Positions 48,061 through 56,484 of a stretch of 64,000 nucleotides of DNA are shown here, piece after piece. The position numbers and the translations under genes are program-made. Positions within the stretch are counted from its first letter, which is position 1. The number at the start of each line of letters is the position of its first letter. The notes beneath the pieces are model-generated. The model ran no database searches. It was not told the origin of the DNA and saw only the letters and a program-made list of their open reading frames with translations. Source of the DNA: Ignavibacteriales bacterium (lineage in GTDB: Bacteria; Bacteroidota; Ignavibacteria; Ignavibacteriales; Melioribacteraceae); the NCBI GenBank assembly GCA_026390795.1, contig JAPLFG010000003.1, forward strand, positions 248,001-312,000, written 5' to 3'.

Positions 48061-48690
48061 TTAACCTTCTATAACATTATGATTACAATTCAAATCTTTA
48101 ATAGTGTCTTCTTTTATAGTGCCTCGAGTTGATCTTGTCCAAATGCGACCAGATCTTCCTTCAAATACCAAAATAGATTCCGGAACCTTGCTGGGCTCAA
48201 GGTTATCAAGAAAAGATAAATTAAATACATTTACCCCTGGCAATAGAGGGTGCTTTAAAAAGCTGCATATATGAGTCGTATAAGAATCAATGGAAATTTG
48301 CCAGTGATAAATTGGGGCAACGGTAGAATTCTGTACGATCATATCCCATAATCTACAAACAAGTTTTCCTGAGTCATCTCTAACTTCTTTGAAGGTAAGC
48401 CATAGGAAGATAGAAGTTTCTTCGTCGATAAAACGGCGAGCTTCAGCTTTTCTGTAAATAGAACGTTGCAAATACAAGCTTGTCAATGCAACTATGAGTG
48501 CGGAGGTCGTTCCAATACCCGAGAGGGCATTACTCCAGGTTCCAAATCGAGTATAATCAATTGTTTCACCAAATAGAGAAAGTCCCCACAAGTTCAGCAT
48601 CAGTACATAAAAAAGTGCAAGACTTAGCAATACACAAATGAATAATAATATCGATTCTTTTCTACTTATTTCTTTCATCGAAAATCTCAA
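48061..48690 (-). CDS. Two-helix membrane protein, unknown
   Basis: This 209-residue protein has two predicted transmembrane helices (about residues 12-35 and 55-72) and a cytoplasmic-looking domain ending in VFEGRSGRIWTRSTRGTIKED. I recognise no family. It is packed between the dehydrogenase gene (seven bases) and the NACHT gene (seven bases), so it is a candidate membrane effector or anchor for the NACHT protein. Confidence 0.6.
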   Translation of the reverse strand: MRFSMKEISRKESILLFICVLLSLALFYVLMLNLWGLSLFGETIDYTRFGTWSNALSGIGTTSALIVALTSLYLQRSIYRKAEARRFIDEETSIFLWLTFKEVRDDSGKLVCRLWDMIVQNSTVAPIYHWQISIDSYTTHICSFLKHPLLPGVNVFNLSFLDNLEPSKVPESILVFEGRSGRIWTRSTRGTIKEDTIKDLNCNHNVIEG

Positions 48691-48697
48691 GCAATGT

Positions 48698-49675
48698 TTA
48701 TTGAGGTCTCTTTAAACTTTCTATAATATATTTATCTCTTCCGGTTCTTAATATATTGAGAATTGACTGTACCGACATTTTAGACATACGATCACGAGCT
48801 TCATGAGTTAGAGATGCAATATGACCAGTTATCATAAGTTTATTTGGAATCATAGTTTTAAGGTATTGTACTACCTCCACGGGATTTTCGAAAAATCCAT
48901 CGAAAGCAGCATATCCTATTTGACCGTTTTGAAGTCCAGTTACTAATGATTCGGGTTCAACAATATCTGCGCGGGCAGTATTGATAAGAATAGTTCCGCT
49001 TTTGAAATTTGAAATCTGAGACATTCCAATTAGATTTTTAGTCTCAGAAGTACTTGGTGTCATTATAATAATTACATCTACTTCTTTAGTTAGTTGTTCA
49101 AATGTTAGGTAGTTTATACCAAGTCGGTTTTCCTCAGTGGGTTTTCTATTTCTTGAATAATAACTAACCTTAGATCCAAATCCCTTTCGAAGAATCTCAG
49201 CTATTTTTGTCCCAATTCCACCGAGTCCGATTATTCCAATATGTAGACTAGATAATTCAGATTGCTTTTCTTCGTTTCCGGAATGACCCAAAGCAAACTC
49301 AGAGGCGTAAAGAAATAACTTGCGTGTACTATTTAGTAATAATCCTACAGTAAACTCAGCAACTGAATTGCTTAAAGTCCCTGGTGTATAAGTAATTGGT
49401 ATCTGAAATTCCTTGGCCGCTGTTACATCGATAAAGGTTTGGTATCCCATTCCAAGAAATGCAATGATCTTTAGCTCATTAGCAGTCACTAAAGTATCAC
49501 GACTGGCGTATTCATCGCCCCCGAGTAAATAAGCCACTGAAGATTTAAGTGCGTTTTTCAATTCGCTCTCAGATAAAAGATGCGTTGGATTATCAATTGT
49601 GTACCCAGCGCTAACAAGTGGTTCTAATAGTTCTTGTCGAACACTAGAGCCAGTTACAAGAATTTTATTTGACAT
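48698..49675 (-). CDS. D-isomer-specific 2-hydroxyacid dehydrogenase
   Basis: This is about 325 residues, with the Rossmann motif GIIGLGGIGTKIAEIL. The catalytic pattern is Arg in NTARADIVE, Glu in FENPVEVV and His in TGHIAS. These enzymes interconvert 2-keto and D-2-hydroxy acids with NAD(H). The ATG at 49673-49675 follows GGTG; five further codons upstream are possible. It belongs to the seven-gene operon and may reduce a keto acid made by its neighbours. Confidence 0.88.
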   Translation of the reverse strand: MSNKILVTGSSVRQELLEPLVSAGYTIDNPTHLLSESELKNALKSSVAYLLGGDEYASRDTLVTANELKIIAFLGMGYQTFIDVTAAKEFQIPITYTPGTLSNSVAEFTVGLLLNSTRKLFLYASEFALGHSGNEEKQSELSSLHIGIIGLGGIGTKIAEILRKGFGSKVSYYSRNRKPTEENRLGINYLTFEQLTKEVDVIIIMTPSTSETKNLIGMSQISNFKSGTILINTARADIVEPESLVTGLQNGQIGYAAFDGFFENPVEVVQYLKTMIPNKLMITGHIASLTHEARDRMSKMSVQSILNILRTGRDKYIIESLKRPQ

Positions 49676-49749
49676 TGTTTTTTTCACCATATATAGTTAT
49701 AAAAATTTTAAACTGATTCAATTCTTAATTTTACAGAATTACTGTGACT

Positions 49750-51087
49750 TCAGTTTCTCTTTTTATTAGAATTGCAAACTATGGGCTTTATAAAAAGATT
49801 GTTTGGATCATATAATTTTACCAAAGTTCTGATTCTTTCAAGTTTTTCTTTTCCAAACACCCTTGTCAACTCTAAATCATTAGGGTAGGTATCGTAAAGA
49901 TAATTAATATAGTTTGTGTCGTTATCTCGAACTAAACTATTATACAACTTTCTAGTCCATAAAACATTTAAATCGTCTCTGTCTTGGTTCTCCCAAGTAG
50001 AGGTTATAAGAATACCATATCCTTCCTCTCTTTTGTTAAAGGCTGAATCCTCGACTGGTATTTGACACATTTTCCCATGATATCTCTCTATAAATATTGA
50101 ACTATATCTAGATGGTTTTTGCTCAATTGCTTCTTTAATTAATTCCCAATCAAAATTTATCAATTCCTTTTTTATTACTGATTTCCAGTATGATCGCATC
50201 CCATATTTTTTCTCATTATCAAAATAACTTTGAAACTCAACGTAGTTAGAAAAAATTTTCTCTATAATAATTTCATTCGTAAATTCTTTTTTAATATTGT
50301 TCACGAAGTTCTCAATTTCGTCACTATTTTGATCCTCGAAATTTGCGAATGCAATTTCTAAACTAATAACTTTTTGATTATTTTCTAACGTCAGAAAGGA
50401 TAAGAAAAAAGTAATTTTAAATGAATCATTATTAGTTAAATCTGAATATAAGTTTACAATTTTGTCAAAATTATCATAACGTATTAAGAAATTATAAGCG
50501 ATGAACTTTTTAATTTTATGCAGGTTAAAAATTATTTTGGTAACAACACCAATTCCAAAACCGGCTCCTTTGAGAAGCCAGAATAGGTCTAAATTAGTTC
50601 TATCGTTACAAACAATTTTTTCTCCTAAATAATTCAAAACTTCAAACTCTAATATATTATCCGAAGTTGAACCAAGGCATCCGTGTAACCAACCGATCCC
50701 TCCTCCTAAAGTAAGACCAGATATTCCCGTTGAAGACACAGTACCACCGGTGCAAACTAAACCATGCATAAATGTGTTTTTATCAAATATTGACATTGTT
50801 ACACCAGGCTCACATATTGCAAGTGATTTTTTAGGAAACACTTTAATGTGTTGCATATTTCTAACCGAAATTACCACCTCTCCTTGAATAGCTCTACCCG
50901 ATACGTTATGCCCACTACCCAGTACACTGATACTTTTTGAATGTATTCTCGCAAATTTTATGGCCTCTATTATATCTTTATCATTATTACAGATAAAGAC
51001 AAATTCAGGTTTTTTAGAAATCATTCCGTTATATATACGTATACTTTCCTTATAACCGATATCATTTGGACACAACGCGATGCTCAT
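49750..51087 (-). CDS. FAD-linked oxidoreductase of the BBE/PCMH type
   Basis: This 445-residue flavoprotein has a PCMH FAD-binding domain. It carries the covalent-FAD histidine in GSGHNVSG (His60), the glycine-rich GLTLGGGIGWLHG segment and the BBE-type C-terminus (NYINYLYDTYPNDL...KLYDPNNLF). Such enzymes oxidise alcohols, sugars or amine carbons with oxygen and often act in natural-product pathways. It follows the MppP-like gene by 11 bases. Confidence 0.85.
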   Translation of the reverse strand: MSIALCPNDIGYKESIRIYNGMISKKPEFVFICNNDKDIIEAIKFARIHSKSISVLGSGHNVSGRAIQGEVVISVRNMQHIKVFPKKSLAICEPGVTMSIFDKNTFMHGLVCTGGTVSSTGISGLTLGGGIGWLHGCLGSTSDNILEFEVLNYLGEKIVCNDRTNLDLFWLLKGAGFGIGVVTKIIFNLHKIKKFIAYNFLIRYDNFDKIVNLYSDLTNNDSFKITFFLSFLTLENNQKVISLEIAFANFEDQNSDEIENFVNNIKKEFTNEIIIEKIFSNYVEFQSYFDNEKKYGMRSYWKSVIKKELINFDWELIKEAIEQKPSRYSSIFIERYHGKMCQIPVEDSAFNKREEGYGILITSTWENQDRDDLNVLWTRKLYNSLVRDNDTNYINYLYDTYPNDLELTRVFGKEKLERIRTLVKLYDPNNLFIKPIVCNSNKKRN

Positions 51088-51098
51088 TGCTGTAATCT

Positions 51099-52223
51099 TT
51101 ATTTAATTGGAAAACTTTTACACATAATTTCCATCATTCTTCGGACTGATTGTTCAAAATACTCTGGTATCCTTGCTAATGCTATTCTCATATACTTTTC
51201 CCCTAATCCATTTCCGCTCCAATAAAACTTTTCTCCAGGTAAAGTTATAACTCCACCTGATTTCAATATTTGGCAAATATAATTGGAGTCTTTATGCAGT
51301 TTAGAAGTATTAATAAATTCAACGCTAACAGTAGAATTGCTATTGTACGTTTCTAAATCCATTGTCTCCAATGCTCTCTTTAAAGTATTTCGATTTTCTT
51401 TAATAACATTAAGTACTGGTCTGCTTTTAAGTTTCATTTCTAAACATGCAAAATCCTTTAGTATACTCAATATAAAAGGAGATACATTCAGCATAAAATC
51501 ACAATGGACATCATTAAGTTTATCAAATAAACTACGAGAACATACAATTATTCCAATTTTTAGGTCGTGTAAAGGCCAATATTTACCAGTGTCTTCTATA
51601 ATAATATAATCAATATTTGATTTTTCACATATCTCTCTCATATCATAACTAAGCATCTGAGGCGAGAAAAGTCTAAAACAAGCGTCAACTATTAACAAAA
51701 CATTATTTGTAAAACAAAAACTACAAATTATTTCCAACGCTTCTTTTGTTATTATTTCTCCAGTTGGATTATTAGGCACAGTGACGAAAATGGCGTTTAA
51801 ATTGTGATACAATTCAGGTTTTTCTAATAAGATTCTATAATTTTCGTGATCGCCGAATGGAATTAACTCAATTCCATGCCTATATAATATGTCAGGTATA
51901 TTATCAAACGTTGGTTCTACAAGAGCCATTTTTTTTAGGTTATACAAACGTAAAAAATTTGCTATAACTTCCATAGAGATTGAGGAGGCATACGATAATA
52001 AAGTCTGTTCATATTTATAGGTTTGCCCAATAAGTCTGAAATACTCTTTCAAAAATTCTTGTCTTAAAGTATAATAATTTTGTAAGTCAACACTGTCGAA
52101 CTTATTGCCAAAAGTATTTATAATAGAATCATATTCTTTTAATTGCAATTTTCGGGTATGAGCGTCCCCAAGGTTAAACATATAATGTAAACCTTCAAGC
52201 TCTATTTTTGTCAAGCTAGCCAA
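51099..52223 (-). CDS. PLP-dependent enzyme of the MppP (arginine oxidase/hydroxylase) type
   Basis: This 374-residue fold-type I enzyme has NNPTG at residues 151-155 and the PLP lysine at Lys222 in DTGKYWPLHDLKIG. The motifs SYASSISMEV, VEPTFDNIPDIL and IIIEDTGK, and a start resembling NIADGHAR, match MppP of enduracididine biosynthesis much better than ordinary aminotransferases. MppP oxidises L-arginine with PLP and oxygen. It is the first gene of the operon, so the pathway may start from a guanidino or other basic amino acid. That is an inference. Confidence 0.8.
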   Translation of the reverse strand: MASLTKIELEGLHYMFNLGDAHTRKLQLKEYDSIINTFGNKFDSVDLQNYYTLRQEFLKEYFRLIGQTYKYEQTLLSYASSISMEVIANFLRLYNLKKMALVEPTFDNIPDILYRHGIELIPFGDHENYRILLEKPELYHNLNAIFVTVPNNPTGEIITKEALEIICSFCFTNNVLLIVDACFRLFSPQMLSYDMREICEKSNIDYIIIEDTGKYWPLHDLKIGIIVCSRSLFDKLNDVHCDFMLNVSPFILSILKDFACLEMKLKSRPVLNVIKENRNTLKRALETMDLETYNSNSTVSVEFINTSKLHKDSNYICQILKSGGVITLPGEKFYWSGNGLGEKYMRIALARIPEYFEQSVRRMMEIMCKSFPIK

Positions 52224-52458
52224 GATACCACCTATCGCATAAGCGCTAAGATTTACAATAACACTTTTAAGTAACCAAAAATTTTATATTATAAATTTTT
52301 TGTACTAGTTTTTAAGTATTCAACATTTAAGAATCATAAACATCACTGTGATGCTTCATTAAGCAAGAAAAAATAAAATATAATATTGGAATTAATCACT
52401 TCTAAAGATATATAGTATTTTTATTATATTTTTTAAAGAGTAATTAGTCTTATCAGAA
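52224..52458. promoter_or_regulatory. Upstream region of the seven-gene operon
   Basis: About 235 AT-rich bases lie between the first operon gene and a repeated ATPase tail. The operon promoter should be here, but no motif is strong enough to name. Confidence 0.35.
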
Positions 52459-52560
52459 TCACCATAAACTCTCTTTCAATCTTCTTAAAGCTCGCACCAC
52501 AAAACCACTTACCATTTCTTGTTTTTCTCTTTTCTGAACTTCTGATATTGCATTCAGCAT
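52459..52560 (-). pseudogene. Repeated 3' tail of the HerA/TraD-like ATPase gene, copy D
   Basis: In the minus direction this reads NAISEVQKREKQEMVSG, then FVVRALRRLKESLW and a TGA. It aligns with the C-terminus of the 62,889 gene (TISETQKKEKQDLVSG, then VVVRALRRLKRDL). The upstream part of a gene is missing. The reading is conserved as protein but diverged as DNA. It separates the Kiwa module from the NACHT/biosynthetic operon. Confidence 0.85.
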
Positions 52561-52738
52561 CCACTTGAGAAACCAGTACAAAAAAATGAACTGTTTTCTT
52601 ATTTATTCGCTCTAACAAAATTGTCAATTCTTGCATCCAAACACAGTAACGCTAATTAATCATCATGGCTTAATACTTATATAAAATGTTTATTAGAATA
52701 ACCAATCTTAATGAGTAACTTAGCCCGATGAATGCAAT

Positions 52739-52754
52739 TTTGCGATCTCGCAAA
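52739..52754. terminator. Palindrome downstream of kwaB
   Basis: Arms TTTGCGA and TCGCAAA are separated by two bases. It lies in a GC-richer patch (52,735-52,800) after kwaB that also contains CGCCC/GGGCG arms. It could be a terminator or part of a recombination site; there is no clean T-tract. Confidence 0.35.
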
Positions 52755-52801
52755 CGCTGCGCCCATAAACTCTGAACGGCAGGGCGGTTAATTAAGTCGT
52801 T

Positions 52802-53785
52802 TTATTTAACAACTTCTTTAGAATCAACAAGATATTCGATATCTGTAATTTGTGAAATCTCATAATCATCATTCAATACTCTTGCAACTACTTTTAAATC
52901 GGCGTCCTTATCAACAAACCATTCTTTTTGATCATCTTTCAATTTTAGTTTTAATTGATATTTTTTATTTAGAGCAACCAACTTCTTATAGTAAATATTT
53001 TTATAATAGTTATTTTTATTTGCTGAAAAGAGTTTGTGAGCTAACCGCGTATTTGTATCAATTTTTATCTTTACATCATCCGTGTCTTCGAATATTATTT
53101 TACAATCTTGTCCGACGGACTTTTGAGCCGTTAGTGCACAAACAAGTTCATTTGCGACATTTTTATAATATTCATGAAAACCAAACACTCTTTCAAATGC
53201 AGACATCTTTGAAACAATGAAAGTATTTTTATAATAAAGAAAGTCCATGGCGTAGTTAATATTAAGAATATTTTCATCAAGCATTTCAAATTGTTTATTC
53301 TTTTCAAATAGAGTAAGAAACTTTTGCGAGAGCATCTTAGATGGCTGAAATTTTTGAAATATTAGTAATTGCTCAGTTCGATTTTTAAGCACCAATTCAA
53401 AACGTAAAATCCAAGATTTGATTTTATCTTCTCTGATGGATTCTTTATTATAATTTGCACATGGTTTTTCACCGGTTACAAATTCTAATATCTCCGGAAA
53501 GCTTTTAATTTCATCTGGGTTCATTTTAAATAATATTTGATGAGAATCAGGGTTATATACGGGTATGCTCTTCATTTCATCAATTTTAAAAATGCTATCA
53601 ATCTCATTTAAATAATCATCTCCAATGGTTCTGATTTTAGCTATCGCATTTTTTTGAATGTTTAACGAATAAATTGTTATGGGATTCGTTTTAGTGCTTT
53701 TATTTTCGAAAAGGTACAGCGATACTTTTGCCACTTTCAATTCATCTAATTTTTTCAATTCCTTAAATTCTTTAATATCAACCAT
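52802..53785 (-). CDS. kwaB: Kiwa defence protein KwaB (DUF4868)
   Basis: This 327-residue protein fits KwaB in length, in its DUF4868-like sequence (central FVTGEKPCANYN, FQKFQPSKMLS and MDFLYYKNTFIVSKMSAFERVFGF) and in its position after KwaA. In the known Kiwa system KwaB is a DNA-binding effector at the membrane with KwaA. It overlaps kwaA by eight bases. The cofactor or ligand sites were not identified. Confidence 0.82.
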   Translation of the reverse strand: MVDIKEFKELKKLDELKVAKVSLYLFENKSTKTNPITIYSLNIQKNAIAKIRTIGDDYLNEIDSIFKIDEMKSIPVYNPDSHQILFKMNPDEIKSFPEILEFVTGEKPCANYNKESIREDKIKSWILRFELVLKNRTEQLLIFQKFQPSKMLSQKFLTLFEKNKQFEMLDENILNINYAMDFLYYKNTFIVSKMSAFERVFGFHEYYKNVANELVCALTAQKSVGQDCKIIFEDTDDVKIKIDTNTRLAHKLFSANKNNYYKNIYYKKLVALNKKYQLKLKLKDDQKEWFVDKDADLKVVARVLNDDYEISQITDIEYLVDSKEVVK

Positions 53786-54350
53786 TACTAATCTCCTTCA
53801 ATAAATAAAGATTTTTCTCGATTTGAATTGTAGAAATAATTTCCGAATGCTTGAGAATAAAATAGTCTTCTTTACTAATTAATACGACTTCTTTAGATTT
53901 TTTCCAGCCATCTTTTGTCCATTCAACCTTTAGAATATGAAACCCAAAGAAAGCAAGTATTGGATTGATACCTATCATATCGCTTTTAATGTATAGGATC
54001 CCAATGACTATCAAAAGGAAAAGTGAAATTGGAAATTGTTTCTCAGTCGGGAATCCTAGAAATGGTAGAATGTAAGTAAAAATGTAGGCAAGAATTTCTC
54101 CATCCATATTTTGAACATTTATTATTTTCATTGATTCAATAGGCGATGATTTATTTTTGAAATATTTCAAAAATGTTAAAAGAAGAACTATTAGAATACA
54201 AGTGAAAACTATAAGAGAGAACGAAATGAAAGGATTCTTGAAAAATGGGTAAATAAGTTCTCGGAAATCAATAATAAGAAAAATGATACCTAGGGGAATA
54301 TAAGAGGTCAGGAATAAAATCAATCTTGATAATAAAGTTAATTTATTCAT
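53778..54350 (-). CDS. kwaA: Kiwa defence protein KwaA, membrane sensor
   Basis: This 190-residue protein has four predicted transmembrane helices (about residues 7-28, 38-62, 87-100 and 106-135) and a cytoplasmic tail, the KwaA plan. KwaA senses phage attack at the inner membrane and acts with KwaB. The ATG follows AGGAATAACC. Together with kwaB it forms a complete two-gene Kiwa system. Confidence 0.82.
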   Translation of the reverse strand: MNKLTLLSRLILFLTSYIPLGIIFLIIDFRELIYPFFKNPFISFSLIVFTCILIVLLLTFLKYFKNKSSPIESMKIINVQNMDGEILAYIFTYILPFLGFPTEKQFPISLFLLIVIGILYIKSDMIGINPILAFFGFHILKVEWTKDGWKKSKEVVLISKEDYFILKHSEIISTIQIEKNLYLLKEISNG

Positions 54351-54589
54351 GGTTATTCCTAATTAAAATTTCAAACTTACGCTGTCTGTAATTAGTACCT
54401 TAGTTCAAGATGTCGAATAGTTACAGCAACTTTTATTTATAAAAATGTTTCTTTGAACAACCTACTTTGAGGAACAACATGGTATTACAAACCAAACTTT
54501 ATAATTACACAAATGCCGCACTGAAAAACGCTGTCCGTGTTGAGCGGCGTGTTAGAACACATTCCCAAAATTATTAATGAAAGAATGTT
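54351..54589. other. Intergenic patch with a possible attC-like site
   Basis: In the minus direction TTCTAACACGCCGC is followed by TCAACACGGACAGCG and GTGCGGC at about 54,515-54,560. The wording is like the left half of integron attC sites, but the right R' box is not clear. No gene is seen. Confidence 0.35.
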
Positions 54590-54697
54590 TAGCACATTCT
54601 TAAAACTGAATTCAATATATAAATCAATCTCTTTGCAAAAATTTATATTTCTTTGTTTTATATTTATCGATTCACTAGAATGTAATTCACAACAAAC
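54590..54697 (-). pseudogene. Remnant of a DUF6232-like gene, C-terminal part
   Basis: The minus strand encodes VCCELHSSESINIKQRNINFCKEID, matching VCVDLHSGETIYIKRRNLDFAKRLTD of the intact 56,485 protein, then degenerates. DNA similarity runs over about 108 bases. It is the tail of a second, decayed DUF6232-like gene on the far side of the RiPP module. Confidence 0.8.
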
Positions 54698-54810
54698 AAT
54701 AGAGTCAATAAAAGATTAAATTTCTCCAAAGAGCCAAACTTTGAAATCACGGTATACTAGTAGCATCCTTGTTGATACGATAGTTTGGCAGATGATTAAA
54801 AAAACAAATT

Positions 54811-56109
54811 TCATACATGCATTTCTTTTTTATACATATTCATCTTTGTTCTTAAACATGTAAACGCACAGCGCGCTTTATAATCCCCGTACTCGGCATA
54901 TGATCTACCTGGACAAATCTGGCAATAGTTGATAGCTTTACAGGAAATGCAATCTATTGGCAAATCTTTAAATTTGAAATTGAGAAATTCTTTTAATGTT
55001 TCCGACTCTGTTAAGATTTGTTCAAGGCTTTCGTACCTTATATTTCCAATAGGTAACCTGAAGGCGCTGCAAGGATAAACTGTCCCGTCAGATTCAATGG
55101 CAACCCTGTCAATTCCCGCATTACATACTAATGACTCAGGATTCTTATCTGAATATTTTAATTTCAAGCGAAAATCACTTTTGTCAAAGTTCACCAAATC
55201 CAGATTTGATATTCTCAAATCAAGTGGGAATGTGTCCCCATCCATCTTTTTTATAATAAATGGATCAAAAATAATTGATTTGGCCCCTAACGAGTATGTA
55301 AATTCTTCGATTTCCTTGAGATAATCTTTATTATATTTTGTAACCATCGTTTTTACAAATACATCTAGTCCTGCATTAGATAAGAGTCGAATAACATTTG
55401 TGGTTTTAGTAAATGTTCCACGCTTCCGAGTAATTTGTTCATGGAGTTGAGCAGTATGTCCGTAAACACTAATACTCAAATCCCTTGGTGAATATACTTT
55501 TAGTAGGTCAATTATGCCTTCGTCTAAAAGAGTACCATTTGTGTTTAATCCAAAAGCTAATTTAGCTTTCGAAGCAAGTTGAAAAATCTGTAGCCAGTCT
55601 GGACGCATAAAGAGTTCCCCACCAGAAAAATGTACAAATTCCGCGCCTCTTTCGACAAGCTGAAAAAATAATGAATCAAAATGTTCTAGTTTCATTTCGT
55701 TATGCCCGCCATAATCATCGATAAAACAATGTCTACATCTAAGATTACATTTCCTCGTTAGAATAACCTGTACATTTTCAATTGCATACTTCTGCCAAGA
55801 TCTTATATTAACCTTTTTTCCACTTTTGTAAATTGATAATATATTTTGACGGTAAAGATTCTTCAGAAGTGATTGAGCATCCTCAAATACTTGTTCAAGG
55901 GTTATGTTGAAGCGAGAGGTCATCTTACGTAAAACACTATCAAGAAATTTATGCTCGATGAGACTAGATATAATGAAAGCTGCGCTAAAGTTAATTTGCT
56001 GACGAGAAACATCATTTGACAAATAGAAATTATCATCATCCTTAATGACTTTATATTTAGGATCAATAACATAATCAAATTGACTTATGTTGGTTGAAGT
56101 TATATTCAT
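54811..56109 (-). CDS. Radical SAM peptide maturase (PqqD-like RRE + radical SAM + SPASM)
   Basis: This 432-residue enzyme has an N-terminal PqqD-like peptide-recognition region (about residues 15-95). The radical SAM cluster motif is C121-x3-C125-x2-C128 (CNLRCRHC), followed by the GGE-type HFSGGELF. A C-terminal SPASM-like cysteine set is visible in VYPCSAF, CISCKAINYCQIC and ARCAFTC. Such enzymes install thioether or C-C crosslinks in ribosomal peptides. The precursor gene lies 75 bases upstream. No peptidase or exporter is next to it. Confidence 0.9.
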   Translation of the reverse strand: MNITSTNISQFDYVIDPKYKVIKDDDNFYLSNDVSRQQINFSAAFIISSLIEHKFLDSVLRKMTSRFNITLEQVFEDAQSLLKNLYRQNILSIYKSGKKVNIRSWQKYAIENVQVILTRKCNLRCRHCFIDDYGGHNEMKLEHFDSLFFQLVERGAEFVHFSGGELFMRPDWLQIFQLASKAKLAFGLNTNGTLLDEGIIDLLKVYSPRDLSISVYGHTAQLHEQITRKRGTFTKTTNVIRLLSNAGLDVFVKTMVTKYNKDYLKEIEEFTYSLGAKSIIFDPFIIKKMDGDTFPLDLRISNLDLVNFDKSDFRLKLKYSDKNPESLVCNAGIDRVAIESDGTVYPCSAFRLPIGNIRYESLEQILTESETLKEFLNFKFKDLPIDCISCKAINYCQICPGRSYAEYGDYKARCAFTCLRTKMNMYKKEMHV

Positions 56110-56184
56110 ATTTTTCTCTTTTTAGAGTACTTAGTTAAAACTTGGCTTGCCCGATCAAATCCAGACAAGCCAAGTTTATTCTAG

Positions 56185-56334
56185 TTAACTCTCGTTGTAA
56201 TGCGCACCACAACTGGACGTACACTTACATGAACCGTCGAGTAAGTTCTCAACTTCCGGTTTCTCGTATTCGAAGTTTAGAAGTTCCAGTTCCTCTGGAT
56301 GCAGCTCTTTTGTGTTCCTAGTTTCTTCGTCCAT
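56185..56334 (-). CDS. Probable RiPP precursor peptide, Cys-rich core
   Basis: A 49-residue ORF with an AAGGAG ribosome site. It has an acidic leader (MDEETRNTKELHPEELELLNF...) and a compact C-terminal core DGSCKCTSSCGAHYNES with three cysteines. It lies 75 bases upstream of a radical SAM maturase with a peptide-recognition domain. The pattern suggests a sactipeptide- or ranthipeptide-like product. The product and its target are unknown. Confidence 0.8.
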   Translation of the reverse strand: MDEETRNTKELHPEELELLNFEYEKPEVENLLDGSCKCTSSCGAHYNES

Positions 56335-56397
56335 TGCATTCTCCTTATTTTAATGAGTGAACAATAGGATTTTTTGTAATACAAATGACTTTAGACA

Positions 56398-56455
56398 TTT
56401 TACTGTCTAACAGCCTTGCCGCTAATAGTTTAACCCGCAGTTTTATTGCGGGGCA
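56398..56455. other. GC patch after the DUF6232-like gene, possible attC-like site
   Basis: The minus strand holds CCGCA/TGCGG inner arms (56,434-56,452 on the plus strand reads CCCGCA...TGCGGG), TTGCC/GGCAA outer arms and ends in GTTAGAC, which fits the GTTRRRY box of integron attC sites. A matching RYYYAAC box was not seen. It could instead be a terminator hairpin. Confidence 0.35.
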
Positions 56456-56484
56456 ACCCAGAACAAGAATGTAGAAAAGAATAA

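Noticed and set aside
52433-52636. 67-codon ORF on the minus strand
   Set aside because: It is a shifted frame over the ATPase tail repeat; the meaningful frame is the one reading VVRALRRLK.
54537-54719. 60-codon plus-strand ORF
   Set aside because: It is antisense to the DUF6232 remnant and carries no protein signal of its own.
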